Shown: piece by piece, positions 43,143 to 52,007 of the stretch
How positions within the stretch are numbered: position 1 is the stretch's first letter
Layout: the number at the start of each line of letters is the position of its first letter
Position numbers and translations under genes: made by a program
Notes under the pieces: model-generated
The model's input: only the letters and a program-made list of their open reading frames with translations
Told to the model about the DNA's origin: nothing
Database searches by the model: none
Assembly (NCBI RefSeq): GCF_001509795.1
Contig: NZ_LLZN01000067.1
Location: 1 to 64,000, forward strand
Reading direction: 5' to 3'
Source: Streptomyces sp. NRRL WC-3605
GTDB lineage: Bacteria; Actinomycetota; Actinomycetes; Streptomycetales; Streptomycetaceae
Length of the DNA: 64,000 bases

Positions 43143-44072
43143 TCAGGCGGCGGTGACCTCGCCGGTCACCGCCACCCGGTCCCGCAGCTCCTCGTAGGTG
43201 CCGCGGTCGAACTCGCCGGCCACCGGGGCCACCACGCTCGCCGCGCCCAGCGCCGTCGCCCGGGCCAGCCGGTCCGGCCAGGCCAGCCCCTCGACGAGGC
43301 CCGACAGCAGGCCCGCGACCACCGCGTCACCGGCGCCCGTCGGATTGCCGCGCAGCCGGGCGGGCGGCGCGGCACGCCAGCGGCCCTCCGGGGTGACGGC
43401 GAGCAGCCCGCCCTCCCCGAGGGAGGCCACGACCGCGCGGGCGCCCCGCCGCCGCGCGTCCTGCGTCGCCCGTGACGGCTCGTGCGAGCCGGTCAGCTCG
43501 GCCAGTTCCCCAGCGTTCGGCTTCAGGACGTCCGGGCGGGCCGCGACGCCCCGGCGCAGCGCCTCCCCGCTGGTGTCCAGGAGTACGGGCACCCCGGCCG
43601 CCCGCGCGGAGCGGACCAGTCCGGCGTAGGCGCCGACCGGCACCCCCGGCGGCAGGCTGCCGCACAGGGCCACCGCGGACGCGGCGGCGAGGAGGGTGCC
43701 GTACGCCTCCTGGAAGGCGGACCACTCGGCGGGCGAGACGGTAGGGCCGGGCTCGTTCAGCTGGGTCGTGTCGCCGGTGCGGTCGTCGACCACGGCGACG
43801 GTGCGGCGGGTCGGACCCGTCACCGGCACCAGGGCGTCGACCACGCCGGGGGTGGCGGTGAGCAGCTCGCGCACCTCCCGGCCCGTCGTGCCGCCCGCGA
43901 AGCCCGTGACCGTCACCTCGTGCCCGAGGGCCGCCAGGACGCGGGCCACGTTCAGGCCCTTGCCGCCGGCGCGTTCGGTCACCCCGGAGACCCGGTGGGA
44001 GGCGTGGGGCCGCAGCGCCCCGACCCGGTAGGTGATGTCGAGAGCGGTGTTCAGCGTGACCGTCAGGATCAC
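43143..44072 (-). CDS. 1-phosphofructokinase-family hexose kinase (PfkB)
   Basis: 309-aa ribokinase-like kinase. The N-terminal GGKGLNVARVLAALG and the ATP/anion-hole motif NPTGAGDAVVAGL with catalytic Asp are both present. Close to FruK/LacC-type 1-phosphofructokinase or tagatose-6-phosphate kinase. Genomic neighbours (nagA, nagK, sugar-binding lipoprotein) suggest it takes an amino-sugar-derived or fructose phosphate. Separated from nagA by 142 bp, so it may have its own promoter. Confidence 0.87.
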   Translation of the reverse strand: MILTVTLNTALDITYRVGALRPHASHRVSGVTERAGGKGLNVARVLAALGHEVTVTGFAGGTTGREVRELLTATPGVVDALVPVTGPTRRTVAVVDDRTGDTTQLNEPGPTVSPAEWSAFQEAYGTLLAAASAVALCGSLPPGVPVGAYAGLVRSARAAGVPVLLDTSGEALRRGVAARPDVLKPNAGELAELTGSHEPSRATQDARRRGARAVVASLGEGGLLAVTPEGRWRAAPPARLRGNPTGAGDAVVAGLLSGLVEGLAWPDRLARATALGAASVVAPVAGEFDRGTYEELRDRVAVTGEVTAA

Positions 44073-44214
44073 CTGGGCCGACCTCCCCCGAAGAAGTTCT
44101 CGATGTGTGTGCCGTCGCCCGCCGGACGTCCCGTGCGGGCGTCACGATCATGCCAAAAGGGCGGCGGCCGTCACAGTCTCCCAGGACAACCGCCGCCCTC
44201 AACAGCTGGACACA

Positions 44215-45450
44215 TCACCCCAGTTGTGGCTCAACCACCCATTCGCCCCGGCGCATCACGCCCTTGAGGCCGAAGTCGGCGTCCAGGACCACCAGGTCGG
44301 CGTCCTTGCCGGGCTCCAGGGAGCCGACGCGGTCGTAACGGCCGAGGAGCTTCGCCGGGTTGGCCGAGAGGGCCGCCACCACGTCCCCGACCGGCAGCCG
44401 GTCGATCGTCACCGCCCGCTTGAAGGCGCGGTCCAGGGTGAGGGTCGAGCCCGCGATCGAACCGCCCTCCACCAGGCGCGCCACACCGTCGGCGACCTCC
44501 ACCTCCAGCGGGCCGAGCATGTAGCGGCCGTCGCCGAAGCCGGCGGCGTCCATCGCGTCCGTGATGAACGCGACCCGGTCCGCGCCCGCGTGACGGAACG
44601 CCAGCTCCAGGGAGGCCGGGTGCAGATGCGTGCCGTCGTTGATCAGCTCGACCGTCACCCGCTCGTCCTCCAGCAGGGCCACGATCGGGCCGGGCTCGCG
44701 GTGGCCGAGCGGCGGCATCGCGTTGAAGAGGTGGGTGGCGACCGTCGCTCCGGCGTCGATCGCCTCCACGGTCTGCTCGTAGTCGGCGTCCGTGTGCCCG
44801 ATCGCGGCGATCACGCCGTGCTCGGCCAGCATCCGTACGGAGTCGATGCCGCCCGGCAGTTCGGTGGCGAGGGTGACCATCGCCGCGTGGCCGCGGGCCG
44901 CGTCGACCAGCTTGCGGACGTCCGCCGGGTCCGGGTGGCGCAGCAGCTCCTCGGAGTGCGCGCCCTTGCGGCACGGCGAGATGAACGGCCCCTCGAAGTG
45001 GATGCCCGCCAGGTCGCCCTGTTCGGCGAGCTCGGAGAGGAGCCCGGCCCGGTGGGTCAGGAAGTCCATGTCGCCGGTGACGGTGGAGGCGACCAGGGTG
45101 GTGGTGCCGTGCACCCGGTGGGTGTGGATGCCCTTGAGGACGTCCTCGGGCGTGCCCGAGGTGAAGGAGGCCCCGCCGCCGCCGTGGTTGTGGATGTCCA
45201 CGAAGCCGGGCACGAGCCAGTGGCCGGTGAGGTCGATCGACCGGGCGTTCTCCGGGGCCGTGCCGGCGATGCGGGAGCCGTCGACGATCACCTGGCCCTC
45301 TTGGAGGATTCCCGTCGGCATGACCACGTGGGCGCCGGACAGGATGAAAGGCACCTTGTCCGTTGCGGGCTGCGGGTGCGGCGTGGCCGGTCGCGCTCCG
45401 CGGCGGAGCCGCTCTTCGGCGCTGTCCCGCGCCCCTAGGGCGTTCGCCAT
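44215..45450 (-). CDS. nagA: N-acetylglucosamine-6-phosphate deacetylase
   Basis: 411-aa amidohydrolase removing acetate from GlcNAc-6-P. Metal-binding motif VPGFVDIHNHGGGG, the Glu in HFEGPFISP, GHTDADYEQTVEAIDAGA, NAMPPLGHREPG and the general-base Asp in FITDAMDAAG are all intact. Its ATG shares one base with the nagK stop (TGATG), so translation is coupled. The N-terminal 35 residues are a poorly conserved extension. Together with NagK it converts imported GlcNAc to glucosamine-6-P, the DasR effector. Confidence 0.95.
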   Translation of the reverse strand: MANALGARDSAEERLRRGARPATPHPQPATDKVPFILSGAHVVMPTGILQEGQVIVDGSRIAGTAPENARSIDLTGHWLVPGFVDIHNHGGGGASFTSGTPEDVLKGIHTHRVHGTTTLVASTVTGDMDFLTHRAGLLSELAEQGDLAGIHFEGPFISPCRKGAHSEELLRHPDPADVRKLVDAARGHAAMVTLATELPGGIDSVRMLAEHGVIAAIGHTDADYEQTVEAIDAGATVATHLFNAMPPLGHREPGPIVALLEDERVTVELINDGTHLHPASLELAFRHAGADRVAFITDAMDAAGFGDGRYMLGPLEVEVADGVARLVEGGSIAGSTLTLDRAFKRAVTIDRLPVGDVVAALSANPAKLLGRYDRVGSLEPGKDADLVVLDADFGLKGVMRRGEWVVEPQLG

Positions 45451-46394
45451 CAGGGAGTTACCTCCGTACGGTCGGTGTTGTCGAGGAGATCCCACGCCAG
45501 GAGCCCGGCACCCAGGCATCCCGCCGTGTCGCCCAGGGCCGCGGGGACGATGGACGGCAGCTTCTGGAAGGTGACCCGCTGCCGGACCGCGGCCCGCAGG
45601 GGTGTGAACAAGGTTTCCCCCGCTTCGGCCAGGCCGCCACCGATGATCAGGGTGCGCGGGTCCAGCAGGGTGAGAGCGGTGACCAGGCCGTCGGCGAGCG
45701 CGTCCACGGCGGACCGCCAGACGCGGACGGCGTCCGGGTCGCCGGACAGGACGGCCTTGGCGCAGTCCGCCGCGTCCGCGTCCGGGTCGCCGCAGGCGGC
45801 GGCCCACGCCTCGCTGACCGCGGCCGCCGAGGCGTACCGCTCCAGGCAGCCGTGCTGCCCGCAGGGGCAGGGGGCGCCGCCGGGCCGGACGACGACATGG
45901 CCGATCTCGCCGGCGAAGCCGTGCGCGCCCGCCTCGACGCGGCCGTCGATGCCGATGGCGCCGGCGATCCCGGTGCCGAGGGGCACGAACAGGAAACGGT
46001 CGGCCCCGCGCCCCGCGCCGACACGGCCCTCGGCGAGGCCGCCGGTGCGGACGTCGTGGCCGAGGGCGACGGGGATGCCGTCGAGCCGTTCGGCGAGCAG
46101 GTCGCGCAGCGGGAGGTCCCGCCAGCCCAGGTTGGCGGCGTACACGGCGATGCCGCGCGCGGCGTCGACGATCCCGGGGACCGCGACGCCGGCGGCGGCC
46201 GCGGGCTCGCCGAAGCGCTCCTCGCCGTAGGCGCGCAGCTCGGCGGCGAAGTCGAGGATGCCCTCGACGACGGCCTCCGGGCCGCGGGCGCGGCCGGTCG
46301 CCCTGCGTGCCTGATGGAGCAGTTCACCGCCCGCCCCGGCCAGGGCGGCCTTCATCCCGGTGCCGCCCACATCGAGGGCGATGACATGTCTCAC
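45450..46394 (-). CDS. nagK: N-acetylglucosamine kinase, ROK family
   Basis: 314-aa ROK sugar kinase from GTG 46394. ATP motif ALDVGGTGMKAAL, the catalytic GHDVRTGGLAEGRVGAG, FVPLGTGIAGA, and the ROK zinc motif CPCGQHGCLE are present. ROK kinases of this type phosphorylate GlcNAc or glucose; the operon with nagA and the S. coelicolor gene order support GlcNAc kinase. DasR-like operators stand just upstream. Confidence 0.9.
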   Translation of the reverse strand: MRHVIALDVGGTGMKAALAGAGGELLHQARRATGRARGPEAVVEGILDFAAELRAYGEERFGEPAAAAGVAVPGIVDAARGIAVYAANLGWRDLPLRDLLAERLDGIPVALGHDVRTGGLAEGRVGAGRGADRFLFVPLGTGIAGAIGIDGRVEAGAHGFAGEIGHVVVRPGGAPCPCGQHGCLERYASAAAVSEAWAAACGDPDADAADCAKAVLSGDPDAVRVWRSAVDALADGLVTALTLLDPRTLIIGGGLAEAGETLFTPLRAAVRQRVTFQKLPSIVPAALGDTAGCLGAGLLAWDLLDNTDRTEVTP

Positions 46395-46422
46395 GGGGGA
46401 CAGTGTGTCTTGCGCACCCACG

Positions 46423-46456
46423 AGAGGTCTAGTCCACTTACGTGGTGTAGACCTAT
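46423..46456. promoter_or_regulatory. two dre-like DasR operators between nagK and the sugar-binding gene
   Basis: AGAGGTCTAGTCCACT (46423-46438) and CGTGGTGTAGACCTAT (46441-46456) match the DasR consensus ACTGGTCTAGACCACT at 14 and 12 of 16 positions. They lie side by side in the 71-bp divergent promoter region, so nagKA and the lipoprotein gene may be co-repressed. Confidence 0.7.
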
Positions 46457-46465
46457 GGGGGCAAT

Positions 46466-47791
46466 ATGTATGACGATTCGAAAATTTCGAACAGAGGTAT
46501 GGGGCGGATTCGCGTGCAGCGGCGTGGTCGGAGGCGTACGGGAGCGGCGGCGGTGGTGTCCGCACTGGGCATGACGGCGGTGCTGGGCGGCTGCGGGGTG
46601 ACCGGCGGCTCGGACGACGTCACGCTGAAGCTGGTGGCGGCCGACTACGGCGACGGCAAGGCGACCAGCTCGCGGAAGTACTGGGACAAGCTCACCGACG
46701 CGTACGAGGCCGAGCACCCCGGGGTGACCGTCGACGTCGAGGTGTACTCCTGGAACGAGGTCGACGCCAAGGTCAAGGAGATGGTCGCCGCGGGCGAGGC
46801 GCCCGACCTCGCGCAGATCGGCGCCTACGCCGACTACGCCGCGAAGGACCTCCTCTACGAGGCCGACGACCTGCTGTCCATCCCGGTGCAGGCCGACCTC
46901 GTCCCGCAGCTCGCCGAGGCGGGCCAGGTCGACGGCGTGCAGTACGGCATCCCGTTCGCGTCCTCCACGCGGCTGCTCTTCTACAACAAGTCGCTCTTCG
47001 AGCAGGCCGGCCTGACCGCGCCGCGGACCTGGAAGGAGCTGGCGGCCGACGCCGCCGCGCTCAAGGCGCGGGGCGTGAAGTACCCGTACGCGCTGCCGCT
47101 CGGGTCCGAGGAGGCGCAGGCCGAGACCATGCAGTGGCTGCTCAGCGGCGGGGGCGGCTACACCGACCCGCAGCTCGGCACCTACAGCATCGACTCCCCG
47201 GAGAACGTCGCCACCTTCACCTGGCTGAAGGACGACCTGGTCGGCAAGGGCCTCACCGGGCCCGTCCCGCCCGGGGAACTCAACCGCGCCGACGCCTTCG
47301 CCGCGTTCGCGAAGGGGGACGTCGGCATGCTCAACGGCCACCCCTCGCTGATGCAGACCGCCCAGAAGAAGGGCGTGAAGTTCGGCATGGTGCCCATGCC
47401 CGGCGCCGACGGGCCCACCAAGCTGTCCATGGGCGTCGCCGACTGGATGATGGCGTTCAAGCAGAACGACCACGCCGAGGAGATCGGCACGTTCCTCGAC
47501 TTCGTCTACGACAAGCAGAACGTCCTGGACTTCTCCCGGCGCTACGACCTGCTGCCCGTCACCACCTCCGCGTCCGAGGTGATGGCCGGCGCCGAGCAGG
47601 ACGCCGACCTCAAGCCCTTCCTGGAGCAGCTGCCGTCCTCCGAGCTCTACCCGGTCGGCCGGACCTCCTGGGCCGCGGTCAGCGCGGACGTCAAGAAGAC
47701 CATCGGCTCGACGGTCGCCTCCGGCGGCAGCCCGTCGGCGGTCCTGGCCCGGCTCCAGGCGACGGCGACCAAGCTGGACGGGGCCGAGTAG
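46466..47791 (+). CDS. sugar ABC transporter substrate-binding lipoprotein
   Basis: 441 aa. After a basic N-terminus the signal peptide ends at the lipobox LGGC. The mature protein is a family-1 (MalE-like) solute-binding protein: YWDKLTDAYEAEHPGVTVDVE, APDLAQIGAYADYA, VQYGIPFASSTRLLFYNKSLF. No permease genes follow, so an orphan binding protein that could use permeases elsewhere and MsiK. The start at 46466 has GGGGG five bases upstream. The DasR sites suggest an amino sugar or chitooligosaccharide ligand, by inference. Confidence 0.9.
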   Translation: MYDDSKISNRGMGRIRVQRRGRRRTGAAAVVSALGMTAVLGGCGVTGGSDDVTLKLVAADYGDGKATSSRKYWDKLTDAYEAEHPGVTVDVEVYSWNEVDAKVKEMVAAGEAPDLAQIGAYADYAAKDLLYEADDLLSIPVQADLVPQLAEAGQVDGVQYGIPFASSTRLLFYNKSLFEQAGLTAPRTWKELAADAAALKARGVKYPYALPLGSEEAQAETMQWLLSGGGGYTDPQLGTYSIDSPENVATFTWLKDDLVGKGLTGPVPPGELNRADAFAAFAKGDVGMLNGHPSLMQTAQKKGVKFGMVPMPGADGPTKLSMGVADWMMAFKQNDHAEEIGTFLDFVYDKQNVLDFSRRYDLLPVTTSASEVMAGAEQDADLKPFLEQLPSSELYPVGRTSWAAVSADVKKTIGSTVASGGSPSAVLARLQATATKLDGAE

Positions 47792-47827
47792 GAGCCGCTG
47801 TCGGTGGCGGGGGTTACGGTGCCAGGC

Positions 47828-48079
47828 ATGGACCAGCACCAGGACCGGCCCGACGCCGCCCTCGCCGACCGCGAACGGGCCGTGCTCGCCCTGGAGCGCC
47901 GGGGCTTCTCCGGCCCCGGCGCCAAGGAGCGGGCGATACGCGAGGAGCTGGGCCTGGCCCCGGTGCGCTACTACCAGCTGCTCAACGCCCTGCTGGACGA
48001 CCCGCGGGCCCTGGCCCACGACCCGGTGACGGTGAACCGGCTGCGCCGGGTGCGCGAGGCGCGCCGGGCGGAGCGCTGA
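47828..48079 (+). CDS. DUF3263 helix-turn-helix-like small protein
   Basis: 83-aa actinobacterial protein of the DUF3263 family: LADRERAVLALERRGFSGPGAKERAIREELGLAPVRYYQLLNALLDDP. The helical pattern resembles a sigma-factor region 4/HTH and may bind DNA. ATG 47828 is the start that leaves the family core intact; the SD is weak. Followed by otsB 40 bp downstream. Confidence 0.85.
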   Translation: MDQHQDRPDAALADRERAVLALERRGFSGPGAKERAIREELGLAPVRYYQLLNALLDDPRALAHDPVTVNRLRRVREARRAER

Positions 48080-48119
48080 CGGCAGGGATAGGTCCGGCGC
48101 CGCTGGATAGGGTCCCGAT

Positions 48120-49013
48120 ATGGCCCGTCACAACGACCTGACCGACCCGTCCCCGTCCTCGCCCGGCGCGGCCCTGCCCGAGCCGGCCACCGGACCCGGC
48201 CGGGACGGACTCGCCGCGCTGCTCGCCCGGCCCGCCCGCGCGCTGATCGCGCTGGACTTCGACGGGACCCTCGCGCCGATCGTGCCCGACCCCGAGAAGG
48301 CGCGGGCCCACCCGGAGGCGGTGCCGGCGCTCGCCGCGCTCGCGCCCGAGGTCGCCGCGGTGGCCGTGATCACCGGTCGGCCCGCCGAGGTGGCCGTGCA
48401 CCACGGCGGCTTCGCCGGGATCGCGGGTCTGGAGCACCTGGTGGTGCTCGGGCACTACGGCGCCGAGCGCTGGGACGCGGTCAGCGGCGAGGTGTCCGCG
48501 CCCGACCCGCACCCCGGGGTCGCGGCCGTCCGCGCCGCCCTGCCCGGCCTGCTGGCCGGCCACGAGGACGGCACCTGGATCGAGGACAAGGGGCACGCGG
48601 TCGCCGTGCACACGCGTCGCGCGGCCGACCCGCAGGGCACCTTCGACGCCCTGCGCGGCCCGCTCACCGACCTCGCCGGACGCAACGGCCTGATCGTCGA
48701 GCCGGGCCGGATGGTCCTCGAACTGCGCCCGCCGGGCATGGACAAGGGCAAGGCCCTGCGGGACCTCGCCCGCGACCTGGGCGCCGAGGCGGTCCTGTAC
48801 GCCGGCGACGACCTCGGCGACCTGCCCGCCTACGCCGCCGTCGACACCCTCCGCGCGGCCGGCACCCCCGGCCTCCTGGTCTGCAGCGGCAGCGAGGAGG
48901 TCACCGAGCTCTCCGAGCGGGCGGACCTCGTGGTGAACGGCCCCGAGGGCGTCGTCCGACTGCTGCGCGCACTGGCCGACCGGATCGGCGCGACCCGCCC
49001 GGGCGGGGACTGA
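48120..49013 (+). CDS. otsB: trehalose-6-phosphate phosphatase
   Basis: 297-aa HAD-superfamily phosphatase that makes trehalose from trehalose-6-P. Motif I LDFDGTLAPI with nucleophile Asp, motif II VITGRP, Lys in GMDKGKALRDLA, and motif IV GDDLGDLPAY are intact. A 30-residue Pro/Ala-rich N-terminal extension precedes it. It is convergent with otsA across 196 bp. Trehalose is a spore and stress sugar in Streptomyces. Confidence 0.94.
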   Translation: MARHNDLTDPSPSSPGAALPEPATGPGRDGLAALLARPARALIALDFDGTLAPIVPDPEKARAHPEAVPALAALAPEVAAVAVITGRPAEVAVHHGGFAGIAGLEHLVVLGHYGAERWDAVSGEVSAPDPHPGVAAVRAALPGLLAGHEDGTWIEDKGHAVAVHTRRAADPQGTFDALRGPLTDLAGRNGLIVEPGRMVLELRPPGMDKGKALRDLARDLGAEAVLYAGDDLGDLPAYAAVDTLRAAGTPGLLVCSGSEEVTELSERADLVVNGPEGVVRLLRALADRIGATRPGGD

Positions 49014-49209
49014 CCACCCACCGAGCCGGGCCCTCCCGCTCCGCACACGAGCCCCGGCGCACCGCCTCTGACAGCCGCTCCGCACCACCGGGCCGGGCCG
49101 TGCGCACCCACTGGCCGCCGGCCGGGGCGGCGGGCTCGGGCGGGAGTCCGGGCGCACGCCCGCCGCCCGGCATCGACGGCCCCGTGCCGCCCCGGCCCGG
49201 CTCCCGGCG

Positions 49210-50622
49210 TCAGGCCGTGTCGTCCCTCAGCGCGTTCAGCTGGTCCAGGAACCACTGGGACGGGGGGAGGGCCGTCGCCGCGGCGGCGAGGCGCTTGGAG
49301 CGTTCCGCTCGTTCCGCCGGGGGGACGGACAGGGCCTCGTGCAGGGCGCGGGCCGTGCCGATCACGTCGTACGGGTTGACCGGGACGGCGTCCTCGCCGA
49401 GTTCCTCGAAGGCGCCGGCCTCGCGGGACAGGACCAGGACGCAGCCGTCGTCGGAGACGAGCGGCACCTCCTTCGCGACCAGGTTCATGCCGTCCCGGAT
49501 GGGGTTGACCAGGGCCACGTCCGCCAGCCGGTACGCGGCCAGGGAGCGCGCGAAGTCGTCCTTGACGTGCAGCACGACCGGCGTCCAGCCGGGCGTCCCG
49601 TACGCGTCGTTGATCTCCCGGGCGACCCGCTGCACCTCGGCCGTGTAGTCGCGGTAGACGGTGAGGTCCTGCCGCGAGGGGTAGGCGAAGGCGACGTGCA
49701 CCACCCGCTCACGCCACTCGGGGTGGTCGTCGAGCAGCTGCCGGTACGCCAGCAGGCCGCGCACGATGTTCTTCGACAGCTCGGTGCGGTCGACCCGGAC
49801 CACGGTGCGCCGGGGCGAGCCGTCGGGGGCGGTGCCGATCTCCTCGCGCAGCGCCGCCATCCGTTCGGCCACATCGTCCTCGTGCGACCGGGCCCGCAGG
49901 AAGTCCGCGTCCGCGCCCAGGCCGTGCACTCCGATCCGGGTGCCGCCGAGCCCGCCGGCGAACCGCTCGCAGCACGCCTCGAAGGCGTCCGCCCAGCGCC
50001 GGGTGAGGAAGCCGAGGCGGTCCGCGCCGAGCATCCCGCCCAGCACCTGCCGGGCGATGTCGTCGGGCAGCATCGCGAAGTACTCCGGCGGCGCCCACGG
50101 CGTGTGCGAGAAGTGCCCGATCCGCAGGTCGGGGCGCAGCTCGCGCAGCATCCCGGGCACCAGCGTCAGGTGGTAGTCCTGCACCAGCACGGCCGCACCG
50201 GGGGCCGCCCGCTCGGCGAGGGCCTCGGCGAAGGCGCGGTTGTAGGTCTCGTACGAGGCCCACTGCCGCCGGAACTCCGCGTCGAAGACCGGCTCCAGCG
50301 GGGTCTGGTAGAGCATGTGGTGCACGAACCACAGCACCGAGTTCGCGATGCCGTTGTAGGCGTCCGCGTGCACGTCCGCCGGGACGTCCAGCATCAGCAC
50401 GCCGTCCTCGCCGGCGCCGCGGCGCACCGCCTCCCGGTCGCCGTCGGACAGCGCCGAGCACACCCACAGGGCGCCCGCGTCCGGCCCGATCGCCGACAGC
50501 CCGGAGACCATGCCTCCGCCGCCCCTCTTGCGGTGCAGAGAACCGTCGTCGCGCACCTCGTACGAGACCGGGCCGCGGTTCGAGGCGACCAGTACCTTGG
50601 CAGCAGTCTGCGGGGAAGCCAT
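49210..50622 (-). CDS. otsA: trehalose-6-phosphate synthase
   Basis: 470-aa GT20 glycosyltransferase joining UDP/GDP-glucose to glucose-6-P. N-terminal VASNRGPVSYEV, the substrate loop VLVQDYHLTLVPGML, IGHFSHTPWAPPEYF, and VDRTELSKNIVRGLLAY are intact. The start at ATG 50622 follows GAGG; a TTG at 50631 is also possible. Convergent with otsB, together forming the OtsAB route. Confidence 0.95.
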   Translation of the reverse strand: MASPQTAAKVLVASNRGPVSYEVRDDGSLHRKRGGGGMVSGLSAIGPDAGALWVCSALSDGDREAVRRGAGEDGVLMLDVPADVHADAYNGIANSVLWFVHHMLYQTPLEPVFDAEFRRQWASYETYNRAFAEALAERAAPGAAVLVQDYHLTLVPGMLRELRPDLRIGHFSHTPWAPPEYFAMLPDDIARQVLGGMLGADRLGFLTRRWADAFEACCERFAGGLGGTRIGVHGLGADADFLRARSHEDDVAERMAALREEIGTAPDGSPRRTVVRVDRTELSKNIVRGLLAYRQLLDDHPEWRERVVHVAFAYPSRQDLTVYRDYTAEVQRVAREINDAYGTPGWTPVVLHVKDDFARSLAAYRLADVALVNPIRDGMNLVAKEVPLVSDDGCVLVLSREAGAFEELGEDAVPVNPYDVIGTARALHEALSVPPAERAERSKRLAAAATALPPSQWFLDQLNALRDDTA

Positions 50623-50716
50623 ACGCCTCAACCTAGCCCGGCCCGTAAACGCTCAAACGTGCGGTTCGGCTCAGTGGGGGCTCACGTACGCGCTGTATAC
50701 GGCCTGGGTGCGGCGT

Positions 50717-51661
50717 TCACGCGACCCTGCGCGCCGCGTACTCCGCGATCTCCGCCATGGGCGGCCGCTCCTCCGTGTCCACCGAGTACGTCCGTGGCTC
50801 GAAACCGTCCTGGCCGCGCTCGAACTGGGTCAGCGACGGGCGCACCAGATGCCCGCGTGCCAGCCGCAGCTGGGCGGTGCGGTAGATCGCCGCGGACATG
50901 CGCCCCAGCGCCTGCCCGTCCTGGTGCCGGTGCTTGCGCACGCCCACGTCCACCTGCGCGAGGGCGTCCAGACCCACCAGGTGCAGGGCGTCCACCAGCA
51001 TGCCCAGCTCGACGCCGTAGCCGACGGGGAAGGGCAGCTGTTCCAGCAGACTGCGGCGGGCCGCGTACTCGCCGCCGAGCGGCTGCACGAATCCGGCCAG
51101 CTGCGGCCAGTGCATGTTCAGCAGCGGGCGGGCCATCAGCTCGGTGACCCGGCCGCCCTGCCCGGACGCGCCGCCGAGCGGGCGGTCGTACATCGCCTTG
51201 ACCAGGTCGACGCCGGGGTCGGTGAGGAGCGGGCCGACGATGCCGAGGACGAAGTCCGAGGAGAACTCGCGCAGGTCGGCGTCGACGAAGCAGACGATGT
51301 CCCCGCCCGTCACCAGCAGCGAGCGCCACAGCACCTCGCCCTTGCCGGGCACGGCGGGAATGCGGGGCAGGACGTCGTCGCGGTGGACGACCCGCGCCCC
51401 GGCCGCCGCGGCGACCTCGGCGGTGCGGTCGGTGGACCCGGAGTCGACGACGACGATCTCGTCGACCAGCGGAACCTGGTGCACCAGGTCGTGGGCGATG
51501 ATCGCGACGATGTCGCCGACCGTCTCCTCCTCGTTGAGGGCGGGCAGGACGACCGAGACCGACTGGCCCGAGCGCTGCTTCGCGGCCAGCACATGGTGCA
51601 GCGGTCGGTCGGCCAGGGACCAGGAGCGGCTGATCAGCCAGCGCTCGACTTCTTCCAGCAC
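50717..51661 (-). CDS. gpgS: glucosyl-3-phosphoglycerate synthase-like GT81
   Basis: 314 aa if started at GTG 51661, which has GAGGAG nine bases upstream; a longer form from ATG 51772 would run into the region of the SAM riboswitch. GT-A fold with VVLPALNEEETVGDIV, VVDSGSTDRT, PGKGEVLWRSL and the metal DxD-like VDADLREF. The family transfers glucose from UDP/GDP-glucose to 3-phosphoglycerate (precursor of glucosylglycerate and polymethylated polysaccharides). Neighbouring trehalose genes suggest compatible-solute metabolism. Confidence 0.88.
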   Translation of the reverse strand: MLEEVERWLISRSWSLADRPLHHVLAAKQRSGQSVSVVLPALNEEETVGDIVAIIAHDLVHQVPLVDEIVVVDSGSTDRTAEVAAAAGARVVHRDDVLPRIPAVPGKGEVLWRSLLVTGGDIVCFVDADLREFSSDFVLGIVGPLLTDPGVDLVKAMYDRPLGGASGQGGRVTELMARPLLNMHWPQLAGFVQPLGGEYAARRSLLEQLPFPVGYGVELGMLVDALHLVGLDALAQVDVGVRKHRHQDGQALGRMSAAIYRTAQLRLARGHLVRPSLTQFERGQDGFEPRTYSVDTEERPPMAEIAEYAARRVA

Positions 51662-51819
51662 GGTCGGCGGCTCCTCACTGTCGAACGACGTCGGTGATCC
51701 ATCTCGCGGTTCGGACGGCTCTCTCAACTGTCCTGGCCTTCGGTTACAGTCTTGAACAACGCGAGTGACCATCGCATGTCAGGGTCGCCCGGCGTTCACA
51801 ACCGCAGGACAACCGCATA

Positions 51820-51990
51820 CCGCTCATCCAGAGGGGCAGAGGGACACGGCCCGATGAAGCCCCGGCAACCCTCCAGTCGGTTCTCGTAGATCAGCGTCGA
51901 TCGTCACGCCGATCGTCTTCGCGAGGCTCCCGGCTAGGGAAGGTGCCAAATCCGTCTCACGGCGAGATGCGTCGTGAGGAAGATGAGGAG
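51820..51990 (+). ncRNA. SAM (S-box) riboswitch
   Basis: The conserved S-box core is visible: CTCATCCAGAGGGGCAGAGG (51823-51842), GGCCCGATGAAGCC (51848-51861), CCCGGCAACC, then AAGGTGCCAAATCC (51940-51953). The 5' CTCATC pairs with GATGAG at 51982-51987, closing P1. The 3' P1 strand lies in GATGAGGAGAAAGG, which overlaps the thrC SD, so SAM binding should block translation initiation. Confidence 0.93.
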
Positions 51991-52007
51991 AAAGGGCCTC
52001 GCCTCAC

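Noticed and set aside
51661-51819. Extra N-terminal 37 residues of the GpgS-like protein
   Set aside because: ATG 51772 has no SD, while GTG 51661 has GAGGAG at good spacing. The extra residues lack family conservation and approach the riboswitch.
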